Counted from the first letter of the stretch, positions 1 to 8,942 are shown. The stretch is DNA of 64,000 nucleotides from CAVXFS01 sp049582805 (GCA_049582805.1 JBAUUR010000174.1:1-64000); one strand, 5' to 3'. Made by a program: numbers and translations. Notes: generated by a model not told the origin, from the sequence alone.

Positions 1-44
1 AACAAACCTTCCTGCGTCACATCCGCTCCGCGCATCGCAGCCAC
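1..44 (-). CDS. Possible start of an IS transposase (partial)
   Basis: Reading the minus strand from GTG at 44 or ATG at 35 gives an open frame that runs off the left edge: MRGADVTQEGL follows the ATG. This resembles the N-terminus of some IS5/IS4-type transposases, which often start MRGAD or MRGxD and continue into a FVPxxHPLR region outside this window. Only about 11-14 residues are visible, so this is a weak recognition. In many betaproteobacteria lnt lies just downstream of corC, and these residues do not look like an Lnt start. An insertion element here would explain its absence at this point. Confidence 0.3.
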   Translation of the reverse strand, partial: MAAMRGADVTQEGL

Positions 45-127
45 CGCTTTCGTTTCAATTCGCCTCCCCTATTAACGATTCACCTTCATTTCGGTGGACC
101 GGCTTGAGCGATAATTTCAACAAACTG

Positions 128-991
128 TTAACCGGCTTCTTCATTTTGTTCCACCGGCTTGTGTTCCACCAGCAAGGAATACAGCCTGCGGCTGTCGGCG
201 CGCAGCACGGTGATGATGTAGTCGCCAATGGCAACGCGGTCTCCGCGTTTGGGTAGCCGGCCGGCCGCTTTCAGCACCAGGCCGCCGATGGTGTCACATT
301 CTTCGTCGCTGAAGCTCGTGCCGAGCGCCTCGTTGAAATCCGCGATCTCGGTCGCGGCCTTGACGCGCCAGTTGCCCTTGCCGACCGGGATGAGATTATC
401 CTCATCCTCGTTGAAATCGTATTCATCCTCGATCTCGCCGACTATCTGTTCGAGCACGTCCTCGATGGTGACCATGCCGCATACACCACCATACTCGTCG
501 ACCACCAGCGCGATGTGATTTCGGTTTCTGCGGAATTCACGCAACAGCACGTTAAGGCGCTTGGCTTCCGGCACGAATACGGCCGGGCGCAGCATGTCAC
601 GTACGTCGAATTGCTCGCCCGCATAATAGTGCAGCAGGTCTTTTGCCAGCAGAATGCCGACAATGTTGTCCTTGTCGCCATCTATCACGGGAAAGCGCGA
701 GTGCGCGGTTTCGATGATAAAGGGGATGAATTGATCCGGTGGCTGACTGATGTCTATGACATCCATTTGCGCGCGCGGGATCATGATTTCGCGCACCTGC
801 CTTTCCGAAACCTGGATCACGCCCTCCATCATGGACAGCGCGTCAGCATCCAGCAGGTTGCGCTGATAGGCGGAATGCAACAAGGTGATCAGTTGCTCGC
901 GATCTTCCGGCTCACGCAACAGCAATGTGGAAAGCCGTTCCAGCAGCCCGGGCTTGTGGTTCCCGGGCTTGTTACTTTCGTATTGGTCCAT
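128..991 (-). CDS. corC: CorC/HlyC-family CBS-domain protein (Mg/Co efflux accessory)
   Basis: This 287-residue cytoplasmic protein is of the CorC type. It has a CBS pair at roughly residues 65-185 (with IMIPRAQMDVID and LVVDEYGGVCGMVTIEDVLEQIVGEIEDEYD) and a CorC_HlyC transporter-associated domain at about 200-280. CorC is linked to magnesium and cobalt homeostasis in enterobacteria; the biochemical role is not settled. It lacks the DUF21 membrane part seen in larger relatives, as expected for CorC. It is the last gene of miaB-phoH-ybeY-corC, starting 4 bases after ybeY ends, so it is probably cotranscribed. The family call is firm and the function is less so. Confidence 0.93.
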   Translation of the reverse strand: MDQYESNKPGNHKPGLLERLSTLLLREPEDREQLITLLHSAYQRNLLDADALSMMEGVIQVSERQVREIMIPRAQMDVIDISQPPDQFIPFIIETAHSRFPVIDGDKDNIVGILLAKDLLHYYAGEQFDVRDMLRPAVFVPEAKRLNVLLREFRRNRNHIALVVDEYGGVCGMVTIEDVLEQIVGEIEDEYDFNEDEDNLIPVGKGNWRVKAATEIADFNEALGTSFSDEECDTIGGLVLKAAGRLPKRGDRVAIGDYIITVLRADSRRLYSLLVEHKPVEQNEEAG

Positions 992-994
992 CGG

Positions 995-1450
995 TTACTT
1001 GCTTGTTATCTCCCTATAGGGGTCAGCATACCCTAATTTCATCAAGATTGCAGTCTCGCGCGCTTCCATGGCGACGGCATCTGTTTCGTTATCATGCTCA
1101 TAACCTTGCAGATGCAGCACCGCATGAACGGTGAGGTGCGCGAAATGCGCCCGCAAGTCCTTGTGTTGTTCGCGTGCCTCGCGTTCCACCACGCAGGCGC
1201 AGATGACTATATCACCGGACAAATGACCGATGTCATCGTAAACAAAAGTCAGCACATTGGTGGCGTAGTCCTTGCCGCGATAATCCCTGTTCAGGGCATG
1301 CCCCTCGGTTTCATCCACGATGCGCAGCGTAATTTGCGCGTCACGTTCCAGCGCAGCCATTATCCAGCGACGGAACTGCGGACGGGTGGGCAGACCTTGC
1401 GCGCTGCTTGCGTACTGCACAGCCAGGGAAAGCTTGTGCGCGGCGCTCAT
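995..1450 (-). CDS. ybeY: Endoribonuclease YbeY, 16S rRNA maturation and ribosome quality control
   Basis: This 151-residue protein matches the YbeY (UPF0054) metal-dependent RNase family. The zinc-binding signature is visible as HAVLHLQGYEHD at about residues 109-120, which fits the family pattern of three histidines around GY. YbeY trims the 16S rRNA 3' end and takes part in 70S quality control with RNase R. Its start overlaps the end of phoH by 4 bases (ATGA), typical of translational coupling. The phoH-ybeY-corC order is conserved in proteobacteria. Length is normal for the family. Confidence 0.95.
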   Translation of the reverse strand: MSAAHKLSLAVQYASSAQGLPTRPQFRRWIMAALERDAQITLRIVDETEGHALNRDYRGKDYATNVLTFVYDDIGHLSGDIVICACVVEREAREQHKDLRAHFAHLTVHAVLHLQGYEHDNETDAVAMEARETAILMKLGYADPYREITSK

Positions 1451-2418
1451 GGCTGCGTCTTGTTCCGCTGTTCATGCTGTTCATAGGCCGAGACAATCTT
1501 CTGCACCAGCGGGTGGCGCACCACATCCTCGGCGAGGAAGTCCTGGAAGGCGAGGCCGCGCACATCCTTGAGCACGGTGCGCGCCTCGATCAGACCACTC
1601 TTCTGCCCGCGCGCCAGATCAATCTGCGTCACGTCGCCGGTGATGACCGCCTTGCTGCCGAAACCGATGCGGGTGAGGAACATTTTCATCTGCTCCGGCG
1701 TGGTGTTCTGCGCCTCGTCGAGGATGATGAACGAATGGTTGAGCGTGCGCCCGCGCATATAGGCAAGCGGCGCGATCTCGATCACGCCGCGTTCGAATGC
1801 CTTGCTCACCTTGTCCAGCCCCATCAGGTCGTACAGCGCGTCATACAGCGGGCGCAGGTAGGGATCGACTTTCTGCGCCAGGTCGCCGGGCAGGAAACCC
1901 AGGCGCTCGCCCGCCTCCACCGCAGGACGCACCAGCACCAGCCGCTTCACCGTTTCGCGTTGCAGTGCATCCACCGCACAAGCCACGGCGAGATAGGTCT
2001 TGCCGGTTCCGGCGGGGCCGACACTGAAGGTGATGTCGTGCTGCTGGATGGCTTGCAGGTAATCGTTCTGGCGCGGGGTGCGGCCGCGCACTTCGGCCTT
2101 GCGCGTCATCAGCAGCGGCACGAACTCAGTCTGCGCCTCCGGCCCGCCATCGTTGCGCATTGTCTCGATCAGGCCGAGTTGCAGCTTTTCAAGACTGATG
2201 TCGTGCTTCGCGTCGTGATAGAAATCCTGCAACACCTGGCGCGCCAGTTCGGTCCTGTGCGCCTCGCCCTGCACACTGAAATGTTCGCTGCGGCGCGAGA
2301 TGGCGACCTCCAGCGCGGTTTCGATCTGGCGCAGATTCTCGTCGAACGCGCCGCACAAATTGGCGAGGCGCGCATTGTCCAACGGCTCCAGCGAAAATTG
2401 CAATGTGGCAATTGTCAC
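1447..2418 (-). CDS. ybeZ: PhoH-like ATPase (YbeZ)
   Basis: This 323-residue cytoplasmic P-loop ATPase carries Walker A GPAGTGKTYLA at about residues 127-137 and Walker B FIILDEAQNTT near 230. Both are typical of PhoH/YbeZ, a helicase-like family that partners with YbeY in RNA metabolism. The N-terminal ~100 residues form the usual PhoH-like leader. It overlaps ybeY by 4 bases downstream and miaB by 4 bases upstream, which places it in the middle of a tight operon. The precise substrate is unknown even in model organisms. Confidence 0.94.
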   Translation of the reverse strand: MTIATLQFSLEPLDNARLANLCGAFDENLRQIETALEVAISRRSEHFSVQGEAHRTELARQVLQDFYHDAKHDISLEKLQLGLIETMRNDGGPEAQTEFVPLLMTRKAEVRGRTPRQNDYLQAIQQHDITFSVGPAGTGKTYLAVACAVDALQRETVKRLVLVRPAVEAGERLGFLPGDLAQKVDPYLRPLYDALYDLMGLDKVSKAFERGVIEIAPLAYMRGRTLNHSFIILDEAQNTTPEQMKMFLTRIGFGSKAVITGDVTQIDLARGQKSGLIEARTVLKDVRGLAFQDFLAEDVVRHPLVQKIVSAYEQHEQRNKTQP

Positions 2419-3746
2419 CCTTGCAGAACCAGATAGCCGCGCAGCGTGTGCATGGACACGGCGCTGATGTCCACGTCCACGAAGCGTCCCAGCAGGCCGG
2501 GCGGCCCGGCAAAATTCACGATACGGTTGTTGTCGGTGCGCCCGGCCAGTTCCTGCGCGTGCTTTTTCGAAACGCCCTCGACCATCACGCGCTGCACGCT
2601 GCCGACCATTGCTTCGCTGATCGCCTGCTCCTGCAGTTCTATCCTCGCTTGCAGGCGCTGCAGGCGCGCCAGTTTGACCTCATATGGCACTGCGTCTGGC
2701 ATTTCGGCGGCAGGCGTGCCGGGGCGCGGGCTATAGACGAAGCTGAAGCTGGCATCGAAACCGATGTCGTCTATCAGTTTCATGGTGGCCTCGAAATCCT
2801 GCTCGGTCTCGCCGGGAAAGCCGACGATGAAGTCGGAGGAAATCGAAATCCCGGGACGCGCCGCGCGCAGCTTGCGAATGAGTGACTTGTACTCCAGAAC
2901 GGTATAGCCGCGCTTCATCGCCGCAAGGATGCGGTCAGATCCGGCTTGCACCGGCAGGTGCAGATGGCTTACCAGTTTGGGCGTAGTAGCGTATAAATCA
3001 ATCATGCGCTGGGTCATTTCCCTGGGGTGCGATGTGGTGTAGCGCAAGCGCCGCACACCCTCCAGCGCCGCGACAGCTCGCAGCAAAAAGGCGAAGTCCG
3101 CAGTGTCGCCATCGTCCATCTCGCCGCACCAGGCGTTGACGTTCTGCCCCAGCAGGGTGATCTCGCCGACGCCCTGAGCCACCAGCGATTTTACCTCGCG
3201 CATCACGTCGGCGAACGGACGCGACACCTCCTCGCCACGCGTGTAGGGCACCACACAGAAGGTGCAGTATTTGCTGCATCCTTCCATGATCGAAACGAAA
3301 GCAGAACCGGCTGTAGTCTGCGCTTGCGGAAGATGATCGAACTTTTCGATCTCGGGAAAGCTGATGTCCACCTGCGAACGCCCGCTGGCGCGGCGCGCGG
3401 CGATCAGTTGCGGCAGGCGATGCAGCGTCTGCGGACCGAACACCAGGTCCACATAGGGCGCGCGGCGCACAATCACGTCGCCCTCCTGGCTTGCGACGCA
3501 GCCACCCACACCGATAATGAGGTCGGGCCTGGCCTCCTTCAGGGGACGCACCCGCCCCAGGTCGGAGAACACTTTTTCCTGAGCCTTCTCGCGCACCGAA
3601 CAAGTATTGAACAGGATCACGTCCGCCTCTTCCGGACTGTCGGTCTGCTCCATGTGCTCGCAGGCGCGCAACACATCTGCCATCTTGGCCGAGTCATACT
3701 CGTTCATCTGGCAGCCGAAAGTTTTAATGTGGAATTTTTTTGGCAC
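2415..3746 (-). CDS. miaB: tRNA-2-methylthio-N6-dimethylallyladenosine synthase MiaB
   Basis: This 443-residue radical-SAM methylthiotransferase adds the 2-methylthio group to i6A37 of tRNAs reading UNN codons. Three parts are visible: an N-terminal UPF0004 domain with TFGCQMNEYDSAK and two further cysteines for the auxiliary [4Fe-4S] cluster, the radical-SAM motif CSKYCTFC at about 157-164 followed by VPYTRG, and a C-terminal TRAM domain. Length matches E. coli MiaB (474) within the family range. It is the first gene of the operon that runs to corC. Confidence 0.97.
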   Translation of the reverse strand: MPKKFHIKTFGCQMNEYDSAKMADVLRACEHMEQTDSPEEADVILFNTCSVREKAQEKVFSDLGRVRPLKEARPDLIIGVGGCVASQEGDVIVRRAPYVDLVFGPQTLHRLPQLIAARRASGRSQVDISFPEIEKFDHLPQAQTTAGSAFVSIMEGCSKYCTFCVVPYTRGEEVSRPFADVMREVKSLVAQGVGEITLLGQNVNAWCGEMDDGDTADFAFLLRAVAALEGVRRLRYTTSHPREMTQRMIDLYATTPKLVSHLHLPVQAGSDRILAAMKRGYTVLEYKSLIRKLRAARPGISISSDFIVGFPGETEQDFEATMKLIDDIGFDASFSFVYSPRPGTPAAEMPDAVPYEVKLARLQRLQARIELQEQAISEAMVGSVQRVMVEGVSKKHAQELAGRTDNNRIVNFAGPPGLLGRFVDVDISAVSMHTLRGYLVLQG

Positions 3747-4060
3747 GCAGCTTATAACAATCCGGTTGAATAGATGGAATCACATCAAGCCATGAAGACT
3801 GCGCATAGGTTGCTCTACACTTTTCAACTTTTCGGCATAACAACACAAATACAGACAAGACGCCGCCCATGGCTTGGGCGGGTGATTCTACCAAACTTCC
3901 AGCCGCACCTGAATCTGTTCGGCATGTTGCTTGCTGACGGAGGGAAAAAGCACAAGGAAACCAGGTAGCCAAACCAACATGTCATTGGCTATTGTTTCCG
4001 TGTATAACATGGCCCCTGACACCGCAGCAGGAAATTATCCGGATAAGCATGATCATAAAA
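3747..4060. other. Intergenic region upstream of miaB
   Basis: This 314-base stretch separates the miaB operon from the secreted-protein gene ending at 4061. No credible open frame was found. A GC-rich hairpin (GCCGCCCA, four-base loop, TTGGGCGG) lies at about 3861-3880 without a clear T-run. The miaB promoter must be here, but I could not assign a convincing -35/-10 pair. Confidence 0.5.
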
Positions 4061-4585
4061 CTACCTTTTTTGCCGGATCGTGGCGGCATCAAGAGACTCA
4101 ACGTCAGATTCCTGTTGCTGCTTTTCAGCCTGCTTTTGATCTTGTATCTGCTGCTCCTCATCTGCCATATTGTTCTCGAATTCCTGCTCGATTTTTGCAC
4201 GCTCTTTTGCAAAATCACCGTAACTGATTTTTTTCGCGTAAAGATCCGCTGCTAAAGAGGTAAAGTCCGAATAGTATCCATCTACAATTGGGATCAGCGT
4301 CGGCGCATAATTTTTGCTGCGCCACTCCGCACCCAGCTTTTTGCAGCCTTGGCGTTTCATTACCCACTTGGAAATCGCTTCTTTTTCGTTTTTGGTGGGC
4401 ACGTCATCGTTGGATAATATTTCCAGGGTTTGGTCATCAATACTTCCCAGTTCAATCTTTCCTTTAAGAATCTGTAACTCATTATCCGATTTGAGTTGTT
4501 CCAGACACTCCCCAGATGGATCACCCGCCAAAGCGTTGCCGGATAATGCAACTGCCAGAAAGAATAAAGCCGCATTAAGCTTCAT
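4061..4585 (-). CDS. Small secreted protein, unknown function
   Basis: This 174-residue protein starts with a clear signal peptide (MKLNAALFFLAVALSGNALA, cleavage likely before GDPSGE). The mature part has cysteines near both its start and its middle (GECLEQ, RQGCKKLG). The C-terminal third is rich in Glu, Gln and Lys and probably forms a helix or coiled coil. I do not recognise the family. An AGGTGAGG Shine-Dalgarno precedes the ATG by about 4 bases. It stands alone, downstream of the tRNA-Met gene in the same direction but behind the tRNA terminator, so it probably has its own promoter within 4586-4808. Confidence 0.75.
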   Translation of the reverse strand: MKLNAALFFLAVALSGNALAGDPSGECLEQLKSDNELQILKGKIELGSIDDQTLEILSNDDVPTKNEKEAISKWVMKRQGCKKLGAEWRSKNYAPTLIPIVDGYYSDFTSLAADLYAKKISYGDFAKERAKIEQEFENNMADEEQQIQDQKQAEKQQQESDVESLDAATIRQKR

Positions 4586-4808
4586 GTCGCCTCACCTGCT
4601 TTTACTCGAGAGCGCGTACGCTACGCCTCTACTGTCCAACGGTCAACACGCAAAATCATCGGGGCAATTTCGTCGTGACTATCCCCTTGCCTACGCAATT
4701 GCTTGAACAATTCGCACACCTTATTGACCGGTGTCCGCATGGCAAGCTTTACATGAGCTCACCCTCAGTTTACTGTCAGACAGCGATGGAATTAAAGTAC
4801 ATTGAACA

Positions 4809-4845
4809 ACAAAAAACCCGCAATGCTTTAATTCATGCGGGTTTT
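4809..4845 (-). terminator. Rho-independent terminator of tRNA-Met
   Basis: On the minus strand ACCCGCA pairs with TGCGGGT (4816-4822 with 4836-4842) and is followed by a run of T residues. It lies about 33 bases downstream of the tRNA 3' end. A short T-run on the other side means it could also act on the plus strand. Confidence 0.8.
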
Positions 4846-4877
4846 GTGAACTTCCTCGGTCTGCTTCGGAGGGATTT

Positions 4878-4954
4878 TGGTGGTGATAGGTGGACTTGAA
4901 CCACCGACCCCAGCGTTATGAGTGCTGTGCTCTAACCAGCTGAGCTATATCACC
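4878..4954 (-). tRNA. tRNA-Met (anticodon CAT)
   Basis: This 77-base cloverleaf is complete on the minus strand. Acceptor arms GGTGATA and TATCACC pair perfectly, the discriminator is A and CCA is encoded. The D arm reads AGCTCAGCTGGTTAGAGC, the anticodon loop is CTCATAA, and the T arm contains GGTTCAAGTCC. The sequence after the anticodon stem (GGGGTC) resembles elongator tRNA-Met rather than initiator or the lysidine-modified tRNA-Ile with the same anticodon. A promoter and a terminator flank it, so it is an independent transcription unit. Confidence 0.95.
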
Positions 4955-4975
4955 AGTCCTATTGAAGAGGGCGGC

Positions 4976-5004
4976 ATTTTCCGGAATTAGCCGTCGCTTG
5001 TCAA
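4976..5004 (-). promoter_or_regulatory. Sigma-70-type promoter of tRNA-Met
   Basis: On the minus strand a perfect -35 box TTGACA (4999-5004) is followed by a 17-base spacer and a -10 box GAAAAT (4976-4981, 4 of 6 matches). Transcription would start around 4968, roughly 14 bases before the mature tRNA 5' end. Confidence 0.6.
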
Positions 5005-5011
5005 TTGGCGT

Positions 5012-5719
5012 TTACCTGGGACAGGGAACAACTTTTAGTTCACTATCGGCAAATTGTTTCTGCAAAGCAGAAATTTTTTCGGCCAGTCCCGGATCCAGGT
5101 TCTTCAGATCGAACACCGTAAATTTCAGATTGCTGGATCGTGCGCCCATTACCGCGCTATGCGCACCCTTCGCCTTTATGTTGTTCAGAAATTTTCGTGC
5201 CGCATCCTCGGTCTTGAATATCCCGAGGGAAATCGCGTTCAGCCATTCCTTGGAATCCTGCACGACGAAGTAATCGGTTATTCCAAGCGCCTTGAGTTCG
5301 GCGATTTTCCTGTCCACATCAGCATGGTTGCTCTGCGGTGGCAAATAGACCCAATATCCATCCTTGTGCTCGGACTGGTGTTGCGCAAGCCTGTCACCCA
5401 GTTTCAACGCGGCCAGTGCTTGCGTCGCCCGGGCCAGCTCGTTGCCGGAGAACTCACCCCATTCCATGCAGGCTGTCTGCTGCGAACCTGCCGGAGTAGA
5501 TGCGGCCTGTACGGCTGACATGGCCGCAACAGGCTGTGCGATGACCTGGGTGGCGCCAGGCGACGAAGCCGGCGCCTTCAGTAGTTTGATCTTCTCCGCA
5601 TTGAGCGGCGGTTGGGATTGCGAAGCGGCGCCTTCTTGCATCGGCGCCCCGCCCCATTGCAGATAAGCAAAGAGCGCCAGGTTGACCGCCAGCAACAGCG
5701 CAAATAACCACTTCAGCAT
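5012..5719 (-). CDS. Membrane-anchored SPOR-domain protein
   Basis: This 235-residue protein has one N-terminal transmembrane segment (LKWLFALLLAVNLALFAYL, residues 2-20), a low-complexity linker rich in Ala, Gln and Pro, and a C-terminal SPOR-like domain at about 130-220 (GYWVYLPPQ and SLGIFKTEDAARKFLNNI). SPOR domains bind denuded septal peptidoglycan, so a role at the division site or cell wall is likely. Its start overlaps the end of coaX by 7 bases, which indicates cotranscription with coaX-birA, an arrangement common in betaproteobacteria. Confidence 0.85.
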   Translation of the reverse strand: MLKWLFALLLAVNLALFAYLQWGGAPMQEGAASQSQPPLNAEKIKLLKAPASSPGATQVIAQPVAAMSAVQAASTPAGSQQTACMEWGEFSGNELARATQALAALKLGDRLAQHQSEHKDGYWVYLPPQSNHADVDRKIAELKALGITDYFVVQDSKEWLNAISLGIFKTEDAARKFLNNIKAKGAHSAVMGARSSNLKFTVFDLKNLDPGLAEKISALQKQFADSELKVVPCPR

Positions 5720-6438
5720 GATCCCGTTTCCTGTCCAATTATCTGCAAGCCCCGCAACACCAAATCATCCATCCGCAACAGCGGTAAATCGAGATGCGGC
5801 CATACTTCATCCGCAGCGCCTCCCGCCAGCAAGCAGTGCGCGCCATGCACACCCAGCAGGTCATATTGACGGCAAATGGCGCCTGCAGTAGCTTGCACCG
5901 TGCCGCTATATATGGCGTCTGCCGTGTTGCGTGGAAACTGGCGCCAGCTACCCTCGTACGCGTTCAGGTGTACTGTGCCGGATGCCAGGCTGCGCCGCAT
6001 CATGTCGCCCCCCGGCAGGATCAGTCCGCCGATAAACTCGCCCGTTGCCGATAGCGCGTCCACGGTCGTCGCAGTGCCGCAGTTCACTACCAGGCAGGCG
6101 GCGTGTTCGTGATGCCATGCCGCTATCAACGCAGCCCAGCGGTCGCTGCCGAGTTGTGCGGGCTGCTCATAGGCGTTGCGCACCCCGCACTGTTCGGCCT
6201 GTGCGATGACGAATTCAATCGGGCCATGCCACGCGGCGCAAGCCGAGCGTATCTGCTGCGCCGCATCATCACCGGCAACATTGGATACCAGGATTTTACG
6301 CGGGGCTGGCAGGCCGCAAAACGCCTGCTGCAATGCGCCAGCGGTATGTTCCACTGCGCCGTAGCGCAACCATGCGCCGGCATCCCAGGCTCCCCACTTG
6401 ATGCGGCTGTTGCCTGCATCAATCAGCAGCATGTTCAC
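5713..6438 (-). CDS. coaX: Type III pantothenate kinase
   Basis: This 241-residue ASKHA-fold kinase performs the first step of CoA synthesis from pantothenate. The phosphate-binding motif LLIDAGNSRIKWG lies at the N-terminus, the second phosphate loop VNCGTATTVDAL near residue 120, and GGLILPGGDMM follows. The monovalent-cation-dependent type III enzyme is the usual version in this group. It overlaps birA by 4 bases upstream and the SPOR gene downstream. With panB-panC-panD at 54.8-56.8 kb, this window holds most of the pantothenate-to-CoA entry steps. Confidence 0.95.
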   Translation of the reverse strand: MNMLLIDAGNSRIKWGAWDAGAWLRYGAVEHTAGALQQAFCGLPAPRKILVSNVAGDDAAQQIRSACAAWHGPIEFVIAQAEQCGVRNAYEQPAQLGSDRWAALIAAWHHEHAACLVVNCGTATTVDALSATGEFIGGLILPGGDMMRRSLASGTVHLNAYEGSWRQFPRNTADAIYSGTVQATAGAICRQYDLLGVHGAHCLLAGGAADEVWPHLDLPLLRMDDLVLRGLQIIGQETGSC

Positions 6439-7424
6439 ACCACGCTCCGCAAGCTGATCTCACCCGCATTGAATCTTCGCAATCCCTCTCCTGTATCCAG
6501 TTCCAGCGCCCCGTCCTCCGCCGCGCCGCGCACGATGCCGTTCACTCTGCTGCCGTCAGGTAACAGCAATTGCACCGGGTGGTTCTGCAAGGCATGATAA
6601 TGCGTCCATTCGGCACGCAACCCGGCGAAACCGTGCGCACCAAATTCGCGCAGCACGGCGTGCAATTCTTTCAATAATACCGCAAGCAGCAGGTTTCGTT
6701 CCGGCGGATCATCCAGCATATCCGCCAGACAAGCCACCGGCTGGTCAATCTGGCTCGACACCGACCGCGGCAATGAAAGATTGAGGCCGATGCCGATCAC
6801 CACTGCAGAAGGCCCCAGCATGTCACCCTGTGCCTCGATCAAGATACCGGCCAATTTACCTTCTTCCCCCAGAACATCGTTCGGCCACTTTAATTTGGCG
6901 TTTTCCACGCCCAGTTCATGCAGCACGCGCATGATCGCCACGCCAACCGCAAGACTCAAGCCGGACAGCCCCGACAAGCCGCAGTCGAAGCGCCACAACA
7001 ATGAAAAAGTCAGTGCGTTGCCCAGTCCGGAATGCCACATTCGCCCCAACCGTCCCCGGCCGCCGCTTTGCCATTCCACCGCCAATACGCTGCCGCTAAC
7101 CACTCCGTGGTCAGCCTGCTGCAATAGCAGGGTATTGCTGGACGGGGCACTGTCGAGAATTTCGATGAAAAAATACTTGCACAAGTCACCCAGACCCTCA
7201 GTGATGCGTCCGGCATCCAGCCACTCGACCGGTTTGGCCAGGCGATAACCCCGACCGCGCACGCTGTATAACTCAAGTCCATAAACATCGACATCGCGCA
7301 GGGCATTGTTCACGCTGGCGCGCGACATGCCCAATTGCTGCGCCAACACCTGGCCGGAATGAAACTCGCCATCCGCCAACAGCCGCAACAGGGCAAAGGT
7401 GAGCGGTTTGGGCGGGCGCATCAT
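6435..7424 (-). CDS. birA: Bifunctional biotin ligase / biotin operon repressor BirA
   Basis: This 329-residue protein has an N-terminal winged helix (LLADGEFHSGQVLAQQLGMSRASVNNALRDV, first ~60 residues), a central biotin-protein ligase domain with the GRGRLGRMW loop near residue 120 and KWPNDV near 175, and a small C-terminal domain. It charges biotin carboxyl carrier protein. The retained DNA-binding domain suggests it also represses biotin genes, none of which is in this window. It overlaps the patatin gene upstream and coaX downstream by 4 bases each. Confidence 0.95.
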   Translation of the reverse strand: MMRPPKPLTFALLRLLADGEFHSGQVLAQQLGMSRASVNNALRDVDVYGLELYSVRGRGYRLAKPVEWLDAGRITEGLGDLCKYFFIEILDSAPSSNTLLLQQADHGVVSGSVLAVEWQSGGRGRLGRMWHSGLGNALTFSLLWRFDCGLSGLSGLSLAVGVAIMRVLHELGVENAKLKWPNDVLGEEGKLAGILIEAQGDMLGPSAVVIGIGLNLSLPRSVSSQIDQPVACLADMLDDPPERNLLLAVLLKELHAVLREFGAHGFAGLRAEWTHYHALQNHPVQLLLPDGSRVNGIVRGAAEDGALELDTGEGLRRFNAGEISLRSVV

Positions 7425-8584
7425 TGCGGGAAAGCGTCTGTGGCCGGAGCGGGCTTCTGTCCGAAAAAGATCAGAATCTCTTCCTTGCGTTGCATCGCGT
7501 CCTGATAGCCCAGATCAATCAATGCACGACAGAAATTCCTTTCGAACAACAGGTAGCTCACCAGGTTTGCCCCTCTGCTCTGAATGGCCCCTATAAAACG
7601 CAACAGCAGGCGTATGGTCCATGGCAGATTCCTTACATATCGCTCGGCGATTTTTTCTATTGACTTGGTCGGCTCCATCACCAGCACGTCTACATGGTGC
7701 AGTCCGATTCTTTGCCTTAGCTCCTCCGTAATCAGACTTGTAGTGCGGTTGATGCGCTGCACCCGCTCCAGATCCACTTCCATGCTGTCCAGGAAAATAC
7801 TGTTCAGCGCGTGGCCGGCTATTTGCGCCAGCGATGGGTACTCGCCGATGCTTTCACGTGGATGCTCGATGCCGCTCTGCCCCACCCCGATCACCATCAC
7901 GCAGTTGGCTCCCAGATGCAGGGCGGAACTGATGGGTGCAATCTGGCGCATGGAGCCATCGCCAAAATATTCGCGGTTGATGTGCACTGCGGGGAAAAGA
8001 AAAGGCAACGCGGATGATGCAAGCAGATGCTTGATCTCCAGCCTGACCGGGATCCCCAGCCGACGCACCCGTTTCCAGGGCTGCAAGCTATCCGCGCCCT
8101 GATAAAAAGTCACCGAATCGCCTGAACCGTAACCGGAAGCGGTAATGCCCAGCGCATGCAACTTTCCATCATCTATGCTTTCCTGGATTTTGTCGCACGG
8201 CAGATTTTTTTCCAGAAACGCAGTCAACGGCGAGTTATCAAGCAACGACACCGGATTCAATTTATGCACTCCCAGACTGCCCAGCAATAGGCCGGCAAAC
8301 CAGCGCCCGCTGTTGTTGATCACTCCCAGCGGGTCAGTACGATAAATATCCTCGACCCGGGAATTCCTCCAGATGCCCAGCAGGTGCCGCACTCCGGAAC
8401 GTAAATGCCCGGCATTCACCGCCAGCGTAACGGCATTAAGCGCCCCCGCCGAAGTGCCGCAGATTACCGAAAAAGGATTCTGCGCCCGGCGTGGCAGAAG
8501 TTCGGCCATCGCTTTCAGCACACCAACCTGGTAGGCGGCACGCGCACCGCCCCCGGTCAAGATCAGGCCTATCTTGCGTTCCAT
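7421..8584 (-). CDS. Patatin-like phospholipase (RssA/NTE type)
   Basis: This 387-residue protein carries the patatin oxyanion-hole motif GGGARAAYQVGVL at residues 12-24 and the nucleophile elbow GTSAG near residue 43. The catalytic aspartate is in DGSMRQIAP near 210, where DGS stands in for the usual DGG/DGA. No signal peptide is apparent, so it is probably cytoplasmic or membrane-associated. The family hydrolyses acyl esters of phospholipids; the natural substrate is unknown. Its stop overlaps the birA start, placing it first in the patatin-birA-coaX-SPOR run. Confidence 0.9.
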   Translation of the reverse strand: MERKIGLILTGGGARAAYQVGVLKAMAELLPRRAQNPFSVICGTSAGALNAVTLAVNAGHLRSGVRHLLGIWRNSRVEDIYRTDPLGVINNSGRWFAGLLLGSLGVHKLNPVSLLDNSPLTAFLEKNLPCDKIQESIDDGKLHALGITASGYGSGDSVTFYQGADSLQPWKRVRRLGIPVRLEIKHLLASSALPFLFPAVHINREYFGDGSMRQIAPISSALHLGANCVMVIGVGQSGIEHPRESIGEYPSLAQIAGHALNSIFLDSMEVDLERVQRINRTTSLITEELRQRIGLHHVDVLVMEPTKSIEKIAERYVRNLPWTIRLLLRFIGAIQSRGANLVSYLLFERNFCRALIDLGYQDAMQRKEEILIFFGQKPAPATDAFPQ

Positions 8585-8659
8585 GCCTTGTCCATTTCTT
8601 GGGCGCCCCCAGTCCGGGAACGGCCAGGCCTCTGATGACGGGCAGCAATCAGGACACGC

Positions 8660-8917
8660 TTACAGATCACCTGTTCCCGGCTCGGCATGCACGCTTTCCA
8701 GCGCATCGTGCAAGGTTTCCTCGGACAGTTTGCTCACCAGTTCGGACAACATCCTGGCCGGTTCCGCCGCTTCGACCGGCAGATCGCGTCCGTCCGTATT
8801 CGCCACCAGCACTGCGGCGGCGCCTGCTATCTTGAGCAAATTTGAGCGCTCAGTCATCAGCATTTCCATCTCTTCGCGCAGCATGGCAAGTTCCTGCTTG
8901 TTCATTTGCTCGGGCAT
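8660..8917 (-). CDS. Small hypothetical protein
   Basis: This 85-residue acidic protein begins MPEQMNKQELAMLREEMEML. It has a charged N-terminal helix, a short hydrophobic stretch (LLKIAGAAAVLVA) and an acidic tail. I do not recognise the family. It lies 25 bases after maeB in the same direction and is preceded by a GGAGGAAATG-like ribosome site, so it is probably a real gene cotranscribed with maeB. No function can be assigned. Confidence 0.6.
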   Translation of the reverse strand: MPEQMNKQELAMLREEMEMLMTERSNLLKIAGAAAVLVANTDGRDLPVEAAEPARMLSELVSKLSEETLHDALESVHAEPGTGDL

Positions 8918-8942
8918 TCATTTCCTCCAGTTCTCTCTATTG

